64,000 nt of DNA from Monomorium pharaonis (lineage: Eukaryota; Arthropoda; Insecta; Hymenoptera; Formicidae), in assembly GCF_013373865.1 (NCBI RefSeq), contig NC_050472.1, positions 12,733,913 to 12,797,912 of the forward strand, given 5' to 3'. Shown here piece after piece: positions 1 to 12,328 of this stretch. Both the position numbers and the translations under genes were made by a program. Positions within the stretch are counted from its first letter, which is position 1, and every line of letters starts with the position of its first letter. Under the pieces are notes generated by a model. That model had not been told where the DNA came from and did no database searches. It saw nothing but the letters and a program-made list of their open reading frames with translations.

Positions 1-910
1 ACTAATATTTTTAATAAATATAAATTTACAGTTTTTTTCATGATTTTTACATATGCGAAATAACATGTAGAATAACTTATAAAAATATGTTTTTGCTCTG
101 TTCTTTTGATAAAGCTAAATTATACCTCAGACAGAACGCAATATTTATAAAATATTTATAATATTTATTTAAATATTTTATAAATATTTATCCAAATATT
201 TTATAAATATTTTTTGTGATCTCAGATTTGACAAATCATAAAGATTAATCATAAATATTATAAAAATATTTATGAAATATTTACAAATATTTACAAAATA
301 TTATTTATACAAATCTTTATCTTTTATTTACCATAAATATTATATAAAATATTTAGTTTATATTTTAATATGTTGAATAAAGATTTTTTTCTTCGTATAT
401 ATAAAATATGTGTAAAATATTTATATAATATTTTGAAAAAATAAATATTAATAAATATTTTAATAATATTTATCATAAATATTATGTGCTGTCTGGGATG
501 ATTCTAAAATATTAATAGTTTAATTATATAAAATATTATATTAATTTTAATAATGTTGTTTATTAACCAATCTTTAAATAATGATTAATATAGTTATAAG
601 TAGCAAAGTGTCGTCCACCTCAATAATTCGTCATTTGAGGTCAAATCGTCAATTATTACAAAGAATTATAGTTAACGTCAGTAATTACTATCACTGATAA
701 AACCTTATTAATACGTCGTAAAATGATTAACTGACGTTATTAATTAGTCAAGAATATGACGTCGGAAATACGTTGTAGGATGGATAAATGACTGACGTAA
801 TTAATAGGTCAAAAAATGACGTTACTCTTACGTCTTAATTTGGTAACATGACGTCCGCGACCTTAAATGACGAATTATTGACGTCGTATTAACGTCACCT
901 TGCTACCTGG
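1..910. mobile_element. CCCAGGTAGC-family TIR element, copy 1 (cut by window start)
   Basis: This is the right-hand 910 bases of a family seen in full at 44841-46397 and 59202-60741. It ends in the inverted terminus CACCTTGCTACCTGG. It holds an AT-rich internal block (about 127-499, bounded by CAGACAGAACGC and GTGCTGTCTGGG-like ends) and many TGACGT/GACGTCA motifs near the terminus. No coding potential is visible, so it is non-autonomous. The 5' part, with the 5S-like segment found in the other copies, is outside the window. Confidence 0.8.
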
Positions 911-1030
911 ATGGGTTAATGTCTCTTAAAAGATATCACAATGCGGTCCGATTTTTGAGCCGTCCATACGCGTCGTAGTTGACTCAGAACCCAGTAAACA
1001 ATATGTTGTCAAAAAGATCTCTGAAAGATA
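911..1030. repeat. Fragment of a CCCAG-terminated repeat
   Basis: This short interval carries text that recurs in inverted form near 4680-4870, 23340-23410 and 34500-34580 (for example the segment around GTCGTAGTTGACTCAG). It is a fragment of the same repeat family into which the next element is inserted. No gene is seen. Confidence 0.5.
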
Positions 1031-2098
1031 CCCAGTGAACACAGTAATATAGTAGCAGTGTAACAGCAATGTAACCGAATATAACAAGTTACGTTACTCT
1101 GAAATTACGCGTAACTTACATGTAAGTTACAATTTCCGACTCAGCAATATAACATGTTATAATTACATGTTATCTAACCGTTACACAACAGTTACAAAGA
1201 AAAATAAAATAAAATAAAAATTTCATTTTTTTTAAATTATTTTTATCAACAGCACATACTACATTTAGAATAAATTTTTATTAATTAATTAAATTTAAAT
1301 TATGTTATTTTTTATTTCATTCTTACTTGCCGCTGCTAGGTTTGAACCCGGGACCTTAGGATTACGAACCTTGTACTCTACCTGCTACGCCAATTTGACT
1401 CATCGATATGAGTACTTGTTATTGTCTACATATGTACTACCTATATGTAAACTGACGCGATTATATTATTTTTTATAAAAGCAATTAAATTTTGCAAAAC
1501 ATATTAAAAATAAATAGCATTAATTTATTTACTTATTAATTTCATTGTTAAATTTATCTTTTTCCATAACCTTAATAATTTGATGGAAATTGCGATCTAT
1601 TTAGCACTAATCTTTGAAGCGTTCAAATGATTAATTAGATGGTTAACTATATATAGATCATAATTCTAAGAAAAATTGAATAGTATACATTTATTATTCT
1701 GTTTTTGTTCAGCACATGATGAATTTCGATTTTGTGCATTTTTTGTGCGCAGTAATTGTAGACAAACCGTTATTTTTGAAAACATTATCTTTATAATAAT
1801 TTTTTTTATTATCAAATAGATCTATCATTCAGGATGTTGTAATGTTGTCTGATTTCTGAGTCAACTACGACGCATCGTTCCGTAATAACATTGATACGTG
1901 TTATGTTACGATTATACAATTTTTGTTGAATAACTGTAACGCCAAAACGATGTATAACAGCTATATCACTTGCGTATAACAAATATTACGTAACAGGTTA
2001 TTTCCATGTCATATAGCACGTACATATCACAAGAATAACAATGTTAAATTACATGTAACTTCCATGTTATATTGCCGCTATAAAATGTGTTCACTGGG
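1031..2098. mobile_element. CCCAGTGAACACA TIR element with tRNA-like core, copy 1
   Basis: A 1,068-bp element begins CCCAGTGAACACA and ends TGTGTTCACTGGG. A second near-complete copy in opposite orientation lies at 32462-33525. The subterminal regions are rich in TAACATG/GTTAC palindromic words and the core holds a tRNA-like segment. There is no ORF of note, so it is non-autonomous. Confidence 0.8.
1325..1405 (-). other. tRNA-like segment inside TIR element
   Basis: Read on the minus strand, the segment contains an A-box-like TGGCGTAGCAGGTAGAGT and a B-box-like GGTTCAAACC about 35 bases downstream, as in tRNA-derived SINEs. It recurs at 4268-4342, 23865-23935, 33150-33230 and 34010-34095, always inside larger repeats, so it is not a functional tRNA gene. 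An anticodon arm can only be folded poorly. Confidence 0.6.
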
Positions 2099-2199
2099 GT
2101 GAAACGGAACGCGACATTTTGTCGTTGCAGATCAGCACGCTTTTAAGTTGTATATTAATTGTTTTGTTAATTATATATAGCGCATTTAGTGTATAAAAG

Positions 2200-2613
2200 T
2201 ATAAATTAGCATTTATTAAGCGATATAATTATACAAATGTAATTGAGATTATCCAAATACTCGAGTAATTTCTGATAAATACTCGAAGTATTCCAAATAA
2301 TAAATCGTGAGATATTCATTGCAATGAACTCTTAAGGAATACTTCAATGTGAATTCATTGTTATTAATTCTTCAAGAATTCTTTATGTATTCATTTTTTT
2401 ACTTTGCCAAGTCTTCTTTAAAATGACTTCTTTATGAATTTCTGTTCATCCCTGTGTTATCTGGGTAAGGTTAAGGAAAAAGATAAATTTAATACTCTAA
2501 ATGATCCAAATAAGAAATCGCGAGGTATTCATTACAATGAACTCTTAAGGAATACTTCAATGTGAACTTATTGTGGCTAATTCCTCAAGAATTCTTTATG
2601 TATTCATTTTTCT
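2200..2613. repeat. Fragments of the CCCAGATAACAG repeat family
   Basis: Two partial, similar segments (about 2220-2467 and 2480-2613) match the arms of the complete element at 19008-19906, including words such as GAATTTCTGTTCATCCC and GTTATCTGGG. The second segment is the left host flank of the element inserted at 2614-3887, and its continuation resumes at 3888-3955. No gene is seen. Confidence 0.65.
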
Positions 2614-3887
2614 CCCGTATGGAAAGGAACTATTGAGAACTATTAAGAACTATTCAAATTTTTATAGTTACTATTTAATTTTTGTAGTAACTTGAATAGT
2701 AACTATTGGTGACTACGTGCATAAATAGTAATTGAATAGTAACTATAATTGTTAGTGAATAGTTTTGAATAGTAACTATTCGTGACTATGTAACCAAAGA
2801 GTTGAAAAGTAACTACGACTATTGGTGAATAGTTTCAAATAGTAACTAATCGTAACTATGTAACTGAACAACAATTAAATAGTAACTACGGCTATTGGCG
2901 CATAGTTCCGAATAATAACTATTTACAACTACCTAACTAAACAGTAATTGAAGAGTAACTACATGAATATATAATAACTATTTGTGAGTAATATTACTTC
3001 AAAATATTTCAAACACACGACACACACGACACACGCCACACACACACGCGCGCGCATTATATACTCTGTAAATTATAAAATTTACTTATTCATGGTAGAA
3101 TTAATAAATATTGGATTACGATTTATGTATTTTTACAATTATAAAAATTTTAATTATAAAAATTGTACATTTTGCAAAACGTATATATACACATATTACA
3201 CATATCTATTATAATAAATTTGTTTGGTGTGTCTGTCTGTTTGTTCGCTGTGTAACTCGAAAGCGGCACAATAAAATTTACAAATTATTTTTACATCACC
3301 ATCTTCACTATGAGCTGTATTAAATTTGACCCCACTAAGACTGTGCCATCCCTTGAGATGGCTTCGCTTTCTTGTTTATAATATTTACATATTTTAATAT
3401 AATATATTAATGTATAATATATTATATATTATATTATTATTATTATTTAATATACAGGGTGTAACAAAAATACCTAACACAAAATACACGAAATTCTTTG
3501 TATAAAAGTGAGTAAAAAATGTTTTGTGAGTAAAAAATGAGCTATTAGGAGAATACAAAATTTTAAGTAGTAAATTCGAACATTACTATTCATTACTATT
3601 GACGTATGCCTATAGTTACTATTCACTTTAATAGTAAACTATTGACGATTCCAATAGTAATGAATAGTAAACACCTACAGTTACTATTTACACCAATAGT
3701 AAACTATTAACGATTCCATTAGTAATAAATAGTAAATGCCTATAGTTACTATTCATTTCAATAGTAAACTATTGACGATTCCAATAGGATAAATGTCCGA
3801 ATTTACTACTTGAAATTTCAAATAGTTCCCTCAATAGTTTTGAATAGTTATTTTTCAATAGTTTTTAATAGTTTCTTTCCGTACGGG
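2614..3887. mobile_element. CCCGTATGGAAAG TIR element
   Basis: A 1,274-bp element starts CCCGTATGGAAAGGAACTAT and ends with the inverted ATAGTTTCTTTCCGTACGGG. It is flanked by CT dinucleotides (2612-2613 and 3888-3889). Comparison with the uninterrupted host at 19008-19906 shows a single CT at that point, so the insertion made a 2-bp target duplication. Long arms consist of degenerate repeats of the word AATAGTAACTATT. The centre is AT-rich with a short CA/CG microsatellite near 3011-3055. No convincing gene. Confidence 0.75.
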
Positions 3888-4267
3888 CTACTTCTCCAAG
3901 TATTCATTAAAATGACTTCTTTAGGAATTTCTGTTCATCCCTGTTTTATCTGGATAAGGTTAAGAAAAAAGATAAATTTAACAATGAAATTAATAAGTAA
4001 TTAAATAAATTAATGCTATTTATTTTTAATATGTTTTGCAAAATTTAATTGCTTTTATAAAAAATAAAATATAATTGCGTCACTTTATAACATTACTGCG
4101 TTCGGCAAAGCAAATGTGAGACGTCGGAGTGCTCCCTTCTATCTTTGTTCAATGCCAATAAATAACAAAGACAGAATGTGTCAACAAAGCCTCCAGACGC
4201 TTCAGATTTGCTTTGCCAAACGCATCCTATATAGGTATAGATAGACAATAACAAGTACCCATATCGA

Positions 4268-4342
4268 TAAGTCAAATTGGCGTAGCAGATAAAGTACAAG
4301 GTCCGTTATCCTGAGGTCCCGGGTCAAATCTACCAGCGGCAA
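4268..4342 (+). other. tRNA-like segment
   Basis: A-box-like TTGGCGTAGCAGATAAAGTA is followed by a degraded B box (GGGTCAAATC). It is a diverged copy of the tRNA-like core in the CCCAGTGAACACA elements. Confidence 0.5.
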
Positions 4343-4475
4343 GTAAGAATAAAATAATATAAACTTAATTAATTAATAAAAATTTGTCCTAAATTTAATA
4401 TGTACTGTTTAAAAAATTATTTTAAAAAAGTGAAATTTTTATTTTATTTTTTTATCTTTAGTTGTAGTTTAAAAA

Positions 4476-4575
4476 TATCCGATTTAAGAAATCTTTTAGA
4501 TATCCGATTTAAGAAATCTTTTAGATATCCGATTTAAGAAATCTTTTAGATATCCGATTTAAGAAATCTTTTAGA
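4476..4575. repeat. 25-bp tandem repeat, four copies
   Basis: Four exact copies of a 25-bp unit beginning TATCCGATTTAAGAAATC start at 4476, 4501, 4526 and 4551. They sit inside a CCCAG-family repeat that continues to about 4735. The same unit is found once, inverted, near 33845. Confidence 0.85.
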
Positions 4576-4911
4576 TATCAGTTTCATGATATTTTTCTGT
4601 TCTCAAAAAAACGGCGCATTGGTTAACATTCTGACATCATTATGTTATCTTTTAGAAGTCTCTTTATGTTATCATTTTCAGAAACAGGATATCTTTTAGA
4701 GATCTTTTTGACAATATATTGTTCACTGGGTGTAGACAAACCGTTATTTTGGAAAACATTATCTTTATGATAATTTTTTTAAATATCAAATGGATCTCTT
4801 ATTCAGGATGTTAGTGTTGTCTGATTTCTGAGTCAACTACGGTGCGCATGGACGGCTCAAAAATCGGACAGCATTGTGATATCTTTTATGAGACATTAAG
4901 CTGATATTATT

Positions 4912-5769
4912 CCCATACAGCACAAAAGCTTGCAGCAACATTGCTGCAACGTTGCAACATTGCATATTGCGATGTAATATTTCAGAGATATTGCAAAGAC
5001 ATTATTTTACAATATTACTTCAGCAATGATGCAGCAACATTTTAAAATATTATTAAAATAGTGAAAATAGATAAAATTAATATTCAATACAGTTTGAATA
5101 AATTAATATATTACAGTAACTTTTCAAAAATAATGTAAAAGTGATCGTTCTATATTATTTAAAATTTTTTATCTATAGAGATACATGCATTCTGGAGTAG
5201 TTTTAATTTGTGTGTAAAACTTATTATGTAGATTTGTGTATAACAGAGTACAAGGTTATTCAAAATTATTTTAAATAACTGTATTTTTTAATTTAACAAA
5301 TACAGAGTGATTATAGTGACATTAACTAAACAATCATCCGATTAATTCATTCGGTTTTAAATAACTATATTTTGAATTTAACAACAGAGTGATTACGTCA
5401 ACTAAAAGATAAATTTTGTAAGTTTTGTCTCTCATCTTATAATGTACTTATATAAGATAAAAGACAAAACTTGCAAAGTTTATCTTTTGGTTGAAGTTTC
5501 ACTAATCACTCTGTATTTGTTAAATTCAAAATAGTTATTTAAAATCAGATGAATTATTTTGAATAATCTTTTTCTGAATAATATTGCATACATATTTTAC
5601 TGCAATATTGCTACAATATTACGTAACAATATTTCTAAAAGCGGACATTTTACCATTGCTGCAATCTTGCAGCAACCTTGCAGCAACATTTCACAACGTT
5701 TATGCAATATTGCAATCTTGCGTTGAAATGTTGCCACAATGTTGCTGCAATCTTTCTGTGCTGTATGGG
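4912..5769. mobile_element. CCCATACAGCA TIR element
   Basis: An 858-bp element starts CCCATACAGCACAAAAGC and ends with inverted GTGCTGTATGGG. The arms are rich in TTGCAGCAA words, and the core contains a second long inverted repeat (about 5265-5550, around TACAGAGTGATTA). Comparison with an unoccupied related site near 34605 indicates insertion at a TT dinucleotide. No coding capacity is seen. Confidence 0.75.
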
Positions 5770-5849
5770 TTTAGCTGATGTCATAAGGATAACATTTTCA
5801 AAAAACTTAAATGAAACTCTTCAATGAAATATCTCAAAGACCTCTCTTA

Positions 5850-5994
5850 GGCCGGTATTCATAGTTGGATCTTATATTTAAGATCATCTTAAGTACTGTC
5901 TTAACATGCCATCAGCCAATCACAGAGCCGTATTAGCGTCTTAAGACATTGCTTGGGACGATCTTTAAATAAGATTCGATTATGAATACCGGCA
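5850..5994. mobile_element. GGCCGGTATTCATAG MITE
   Basis: A palindromic element of about 145 bp begins GGCCGGTATTCATAG and ends TATGAATACCGGC. Its centre carries AGCCAATCACAGAG. Other copies are at 12744-12888, about 13692-13834 and, as a diverged subfamily, 12329-12472 and the hosts in the 25-28 kb nest. Confidence 0.8.
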
Positions 5995-6110
5995 TTAGTA
6001 GATGTCTCTGATAAATGTTACCATTTTGACGTCATTTGCAAGATATCTAAATGTTTTCTTTAAAAAATTCTCTTAAAGTTTTCATTCTGACAAGCGTGTT
6101 GTTTGGGTAA

Positions 6111-6450
6111 CTTCCACCATGGAAGTAAATGTTCCATAGAGCTATGGAAGTTTAGTGAATCCCTAATGGACGTCTATCCGACTTTTATAATAGAAGTAAA
6201 TGTTCCATACAGCTATGGAAGTTTAATGGATCCCTAATGGACGTCTATTTAACTTCCATCATGGAAGTAAATGTTCCATAGAGCTATGGAAGTTTAGTGG
6301 ATCCCTAATAGACGTCTATCTAACTTCCACCATGGAAGAAAACATCCAATGGAGCTATGGATGTTTAATGGATCCTTAATGGATGTCTATCTAACTTCCA
6401 CCATGGAGGTAAACTTCCAATGGAGCCATGGAAGTTTACTGGATCCCTAA
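6111..6450. repeat. 71-bp tandem repeat (left part of split host element)
   Basis: Units of 71 bp built around GGAAGTAAATGTTCCATAGA and ATCCCTAATGGACGTC repeat at 6122, 6193, 6264, 6335 and 6406. The array is cut by the Harbinger element at 6451 and resumes at 11241. The same 71-bp array forms one arm of the element at 22433-24340. Confidence 0.85.
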
Positions 6451-6589
6451 AGGTGCCTTTTCATGCTGACGCTTGACGCTCATTTTCAGCGGCAAGAAGG
6501 TCATGTGACCACAATTGACGCCAGCGTCAATCGAAATCCCATGAAAAGGAGAACAGCGTGAAGATTTCGGCGTCGTGAGTGATATAAAA

Positions 6590-8061
6590 ATGTCTTTTAT
6601 TAATAAATATCAAGTTTGGTTACAGGAATGTAATCAAAAATTGTTAAAAAGGGAACAAATAAAAAGGAAAGCACTAATAGCACTTCTTATCAATGAAGTA
6701 CAAAAAAAGAAAAAAAGAAATTATTCAAAAAAACGTTATTGGGTCGAACCAATATTTCAAGAACGTAAATTACATGGATTTTATCATGCAATATTTCCTG
6801 TAATTACATTAGAAGACAGTAGATTTCGAAATTATTTTCGTATGAGTGTAACTCAATATGAAGAATTATTGTGCATAATTGCACCTTCTCTAACTAAACA
6901 AACTGTAATTAGGGAACCAATACCACCTGCAGAACGGCTATCTATGACATTAAGGTTCTTTATAAATTTATTTTCTAGTATATTTATTTTTTTATAGTAA
7001 ATGTATAGTATAAGTCATGTAATATTTTATACAGATTTTTGGCGTCTGGTGACTCGATGACTTCAATATCTTACCAATACCTTGTTGGACTAACAACTGT
7101 CAGTAATATTATCGAAGAAACATGCAGTGCTATATGGAATTGTTTGGTAAAAGAAGTACTTCCATCCTGTTTAAAAGAAGAAGATTGGTTAGATATTGCA
7201 AATGAATTTGAACATAAATGGAATTTTAACCATTGTATTGGGGCAATCGATGGTAAACATGTTCTTATTCAGGTATACATACACACATATATACATATAT
7301 ATACCCTATAATGTTTTTGTTTACAGAAAATAAATAACATAAATCTTTTTCAGTGTCCAAATAATGCAGGTTCTTCTTATTTTAATTATAAGCACACTCA
7401 CAGTATTGTTTTACTTGGAATTTGTAATGCCAATTATTGTTTTACATTTGTCGATATTGGTGCTTATGGTCGACGTAGTGATGGAGGTATCTTTAAAGAT
7501 TCTCTTATAGGTCAAAAATTCCATAATATGGAAATGAATTTACCACAACCACGACCTTTAACATCAAATGGAGAATCATTGCCTTATGTCCTTGTTGGTG
7601 ATGAAGCTTTTCAACTGACAAATTATTTACTTCGGCCTTACCCTGGGAAAAACTTAAATGAAGAACGAACAATTTATAATTATCGTCTTAGTCGGGCAAG
7701 AAGGACAATAGAAAATACTTTTGGTATTATAGTAAGTCGTTGGAGAATTTTAAAACGACCTATTATTTGCACTGTCGAAAAATCAATGAAGATTATACAA
7801 GCAATTGTGTGTCTTCACAATTGGATACGGAAACAGGATACTGATGAAAATCAATATGTAACTCCAACGATAATTGATAGAGAAGATTCTGATGGTTTTA
7901 TTCCTGGTTCTTGGAGAGAAGAAATAAATAATAGTGCTTTGGAAAACATAACAAGAACTGGCAGTAATAATTGTTCTCGTCACGCTATGGAAATTCGCGA
8001 ACAATTTTGTGAATATTTTAATAACGAAGGAGCTCTAACATGGCAATATAATATGTGCTAA
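6590..8061 (+). CDS. Harbinger transposase (HARBI1-like DDE nuclease)
   Basis: I predict three exons (6590-6954, 7035-7272, 7354-8061) giving 436 residues. GT-AG introns of 80 and 81 bases restore the frame. The first junction creates LRFLASGDSMTSISY, a hallmark of HARBI1-like proteins. Candidate catalytic acidic residues are D194 (AIDGKHV), D284 (VGDEAFQL) and E321 (RTIENTFG). The D-E spacing of about 36 fits the DDE fold of the family. The start ATG at 6590 is the first in frame; an upstream GTG at 6575 is not used. In Harbinger elements the transposase cuts and pastes the element and needs the element's Myb/SANT-like partner for DNA binding and nuclear import. No frameshift or stop is visible, so it may be recently active. 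Confidence 0.9.
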
Positions 8062-8396
8062 GTACTATATTAAATATATGAAATAAAATAAAATTGAAGT
8101 TTTGTAATCAACAAAAATTTTTTATTTGTATTATAAAGTCTTTTTAATTACATATAATATTTAATATATATGTGTATACTTATATAACGTGTACATATAT
8201 AATGTATGCTTATAAATTCCAAAATAAAATAATTGTAATAAAAACAAAAATATTTTTCCTAATATTGTCTACATTTAAAAAATAAAACAATGTCACATAT
8301 GCCTAATAAATTTTAAAATAAAATAATTATAATAAAAAACAAAAACAAAAATATTTTTATCTTACTTTGCACGTTTAAAAAAGTTATATATATTTT

Positions 8397-9255
8397 TTAC
8401 GCATTTTTACTTATTAATGCTCTATATGTAATGTCAAATATCTCTTGCATTAAATCTAATTGTACTCGAGGCGACATTCGTCTTAAACGATGTCCTACAG
8501 TAGACAAAAAAGAATCTATTTCATCCGGCATAGGGGGTGAAGGTAAAAGAAAATCATTAGGTTGGCAAATAGCATCGGCAATTCTTTCGATTGCATTTGT
8601 AGTTTCCTCTTTTCTCGGTTTTTTTCTTCTTTCGGTTGAGTCTAAAAGTTATTAATTTTTTTATTACAATATTATAAAGAGCATAGTAAATAAGGTACAG
8701 ATTAAAATTATGTCACGTATATTTATAGTAAAAGTTCTATTAATCATACAATACAAACATTACGTATCAATGATTATTTTTGTACACAGATGAAAATATT
8801 TAGAGATAAATCTAGAGATTACATAATCAGAACCATGTAGACTAAAGAAATGTCTAAACTAAAAATGTTCAAATAAACCTTATAAATGTATAAATAATGA
8901 CTGTATAAAAAAATAAACATTGATATCTATTGTTTATTGTATATTTTATGAAATTTCTAAAATAAATATGCATAATATAATTTATCTGTATCTTATTATT
9001 TGTACCTTCATTGGTGTCCTTATGTTTTAATAACAGTGTATAAAAACCTTTTCCAATACCTGTTTGAATACTTTCTAATTCTTCTTCGTCATCATTTGCA
9101 CTTGATGGATTATGTATCCTTTCATTAATTCCAATGTTAGACATAGTCCTAGACATTTATAAATTTCTAAATTTATCTACACATATATATAATTAATTGT
9201 GTATATTAATTATTAATATATTAATTGTGTTATTTATTATTTATACATTTATATA

Positions 9256-9311
<56 letters not shown>

Positions 9312-9941
9312 CGTTAAAACACAAAACTTACGTTTTATACAAGCAGGAATCACGAAGGTATTGCATGGATGCATAATGAGACCACTTTTTCGTTATGTCT
9401 TGTCGAGCAGATCCACTTGCCTGATGTTCCGAGTGAATAATTTTTCTATATGTGTCGTGAAGTGATTTAAATCTGATTTTTAATTCTTCTGTACTAAATT
9501 TTCCTGTAATAAAAATTTTACTTATTAAGACTATTTTCTAGTCTGTACTTTTAGGAAGTCTTGTATAGGAAACGTTCCAAATGCGCACAGTGTAAAACGG
9601 ACATCACCAATCCGATGAGTACTTTAATTAAAGTTAGTTACCTTAATTAAATTTATAAAATTTGATTGGTGGTGTCCGTTTTCCACTCTGCGCATCTGGG
9701 ACTTATTCCTTCTATATAACTTATTCTTACCGTTAAAAATTTGAGCAATTTCCTCCCAACATTGCTTTTTTAGTTTTCCGTTTCGCTCTCTTAATGATAA
9801 TGAATAGTTCCATAGTGAAGGTCTGTTTTGTACCTCGAGTATCAACGTTTCTTCGTCGTCAAAATTAAATTTTGATGTTCTTTTACTTGTTTTAGTTTTA
9901 TTTAATGTAGTTGACGTACGTACTGAAATAATTATTTTCAT
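8397..9941 (-). CDS. MADF/BESS domain protein of the Harbinger element
   Basis: Four exons on the minus strand (9941-9731, 9503-9332, 9148-9006, 8641-8397) with consensus GT-AG borders give 256 residues in one frame. Exons 1-2 encode a MADF (Myb/SANT-like) domain, with FDDEETLILEVQNRPSLW at its start and TEELKIRFKSLHDTYRK in its second half. The last exon ends with a BESS-like helix (LDLMQEIFDITYRAL). Harbinger elements typically encode such a DNA-binding protein beside the transposase, and the location inside the same TIRs supports that role. A long GT microsatellite (about 9259-9302) sits in the intron between exons 2 and 3. The exons are my prediction and no transcript is available. Confidence 0.85.
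9259..9312. repeat. GT/GC microsatellite
   Basis: An uninterrupted run of GT dinucleotides passes into GC dinucleotides. It lies within an intron of the Harbinger MADF/BESS gene. Confidence 0.95.
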
Positions 9942-11240
9942 ATTAAAATATTTAAATAATTGAAGTAAACTATAATACAGCTATCTCTTATTACAACCGG
10001 TTTTATTCTTCTCTAATGAAGGCTGCTTTTCTTTAGGAGATACAAATCGACACAGGTTGACCCACTCAAACACAGTTTGTCACAATTAAATAAAACATGA
10101 TATACAAATAAGTGTGTATATATTATGATACCTAATATATTTTACAAGCGTTATCGCAAAATTCTTAATCGATATGTTTTCAAATTTTGTAAGTGTTTTA
10201 ATACAGTTTATAAATTTTAATGTAAAATATAAATTGTTATTATGAATACCGAATACATAATGCTTAATATTGTAACTTTCTATTACATGAACACTTCAAA
10301 AATTGTAATATACATATATGGATATGTAAAGATTTTATCGACATACTGGAATTAAATACATTTCTTTGATCAAAACACACTTTGACTTTTCTCGAAGGTG
10401 TGCCGACTGAGTTTGTATCAAATTCTAAATGAAAAGTGACAATAAGTGTCAACTTGTGTCAAAAGTGTTGATTGTGTTTCGTAAAAGGAAAATACCCAAA
10501 GTAAACACAGATGTTCACAAAATATTTAGTATTTTAATGATACTTTTGGTTGCTTAGGTTTAACTTGCTATTAATTAGTTTTAATTTACCTTGTTGAAAT
10601 GGTTCTGCTACTATTTTCTCCTGATTATTAATTTCACTGCGTCTAATAATTGTAGTCCCATCATCTACAACATGTTGGTATATTAAAATATGAATTTCTT
10701 AAAATATAATAAAAAATCAACTTACGTTACCTAATACTGGATAAAAATATAAAGTATTTTCATCAATCATGTAATTATTGTATCCTTCCAAGCAGGAATG
10801 ACTTTTAAAGTTTTCGACTTCACATATTTCCTCGCATATTCCGCAAGTGTGTACAATTCTAAAGTCCTTAAAAAATATATAAAATTGTAAAACTTGTATT
10901 TGAAAAACTTTTAATACTACAACTTAACCTAAAAATCTCTTCTAATAAACTTACTACATTTTACATTATTGATATTATTTTTATTGTAGTAATTAAAATA
11001 TTTTTTTTATAAACTAATAAAAATATTTTATTTACATCTTCCATGTTTATTTGTTTGAAATACACCAAAACCTTTCTATCGCGCGATTATTGCACATGTA
11101 TTATACTGGCTCAACGCTGCTTGCGCTGTTTCGACGCTTGAAGTTGGAAATATCCAACTTCTCTTTCTTGACGTAAGCGTCAAGTGACGTCACGCGACGA
11201 CGCTCAACGCTGGCTTTCAGCGTCCCATGAATTTGCACCT

Positions 11241-11295
11241 TAATGGACGTCTATCTAACTTCCGCCATGGAGGTAAACCTTTAATGGACCTCTAA
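11241..11295. repeat. 71-bp repeat, right part of split host
   Basis: Resumes the tandem array interrupted at 6450, with TAATGGACGTCTATCTAACT, and ends at the TAA used by the next MITE. More host sequence lies at 11900-11933 and 12062-12095. Confidence 0.75.
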
Positions 11296-11899
11296 GGGTG
11301 ACGTCCCATGGCGCGTATTGCGATACGCGCGTATCGGGCGTATTAAATTTCGACCAATGACAGACGATCCGCCGTTTTTGATACGTTGACGATCCGCGGA
11401 AATTCATAATCGAGCGGATCGCACACATACATATGCACAGTCGTATAATGTTACATGGCGTGTGCACTGGGCGGTGTATATATTTACTTCTTTTTACTAT
11501 AACCTCTTCAGATTTATGAGTACTACGCGTGGTACTCCTTCTTGTCACTTTTTGTGTACTTCTTATGGGCACGAAAAGGTTAGAAATGGCCACGCATGCT
11601 TGTGTGTGTGTGTGTTCGATACGCCGAAATGTGGCTCTTATGTCCCATGGAGCGGATTACGCGGAAGCAGAATCAGCGGATCACTAATCACGGGATCGTT
11701 CTAATAGAACCTTTTCAAAAATTCCGTTGAAACAGTCCCATGATTGGTGATCCGCTCGTTCCGCTTCCGCGTAATTCGCTTCATGGGACATAAGAGACAT
11801 ATTTCGGCGTACTGAAAGCAGCGGAATGTCTGTGATTGGTTGCAGAGTTCGATACGCCCGATACGCGCGTATCGTAATACGCGCCATGGGACGTCACCC
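11296..11899. mobile_element. TWA-type MITE with GGGTGACGTCCCATGG termini
   Basis: A 604-bp element with long inverted termini starts GGGTGACGTCCCATGGCGCG and ends CGCGCCATGGGACGTCACCC. It is flanked by TAA at 11293-11295 and 11900-11902, a Harbinger-type target duplication. A second inverted pair (about 11638-11793, around CTTATGTCCCATGGAGCGGA) shows another MITE nested inside. Overlapping short ORFs on both strands are by-products of the palindrome. Confidence 0.8.
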
Positions 11900-11936
11900 T
11901 AATGGACGTCCATATCTGACTTCCACCATGGACATA

Positions 11937-12061
11937 GGCTACGGTCCACTTGACGCTACAAACGTTTTGAAGCATTCTTTGATTGGTCAATTTATAAAAA
12001 TTTGTTTCGATTGGTCAATCAAACGCTTCAAAGCATCTGTAGCGTCAAGTGGACCGCAGCC
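11937..12061. mobile_element. 125-bp hairpin MITE
   Basis: Inverted ends GGCTACGGTCCACTTGACGC and GCGTCAAGTGGACCGCAGCC are flanked by ATA on each side (11934-11936 and 12062-12064). It is inserted in the 71-bp repeat host. Confidence 0.75.
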
Positions 12062-12095
12062 ATAGACGTCCCATGGATCTATGGAGATTTAATTA

Positions 12096-12205
12096 ATTAC
12101 TTGAGACTTATTTAACCAATGAAATAACAGCATTGACGTCTCAAGATCGTGCTTAAGCTGGAACTTGAATAAGATTCGACTATGAATTCCGGCCTTATCT
12201 ACATA
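12096..12205. mobile_element. Truncated GGCCGG-type MITE
   Basis: This is the right half of the subfamily that contains CCAATGAAATAACAGCATTG and ends TATGAATTCCGGCC. The left half is missing. Confidence 0.6.
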
Positions 12206-12328
12206 GATTAAAAGTGGTCACGAAAAATGTTCCGTATGTGGCCAGGTTTGCCGAATGGAATAACTTGGACCATTTTGTCGTCATCTTGAAGTTTGTATAT
12301 GTACATACCCAGTGAACACAGTAATATA

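Larger units (their letters stand above)
6451..11240. mobile_element. Complete PIF/Harbinger DNA transposon
   Basis: The 4,790-bp element has imperfect inverted termini (left AGGTGCCTTTTCATG, right inverted as AGGTGCAAATTCATGGGACG) and subterminal copies of TTGACGCT/AGCGTCAA. TAA flanks both sides (6448-6450 and 11241-11243), which is the TWA target duplication typical of Harbinger. It carries the two genes expected of an autonomous Harbinger, a DDE transposase (+) and a MADF/BESS DNA-binding partner (-), convergently arranged. It is inserted in a 71-bp tandem repeat. A 243-bp MITE with nearly the same termini lies at 27749-27991. Confidence 0.93.

Noticed and set aside
9259..9465. ORF translating a GT microsatellite
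   Set aside because: It is a simple repeat within an intron of the MADF/BESS gene on the other strand.
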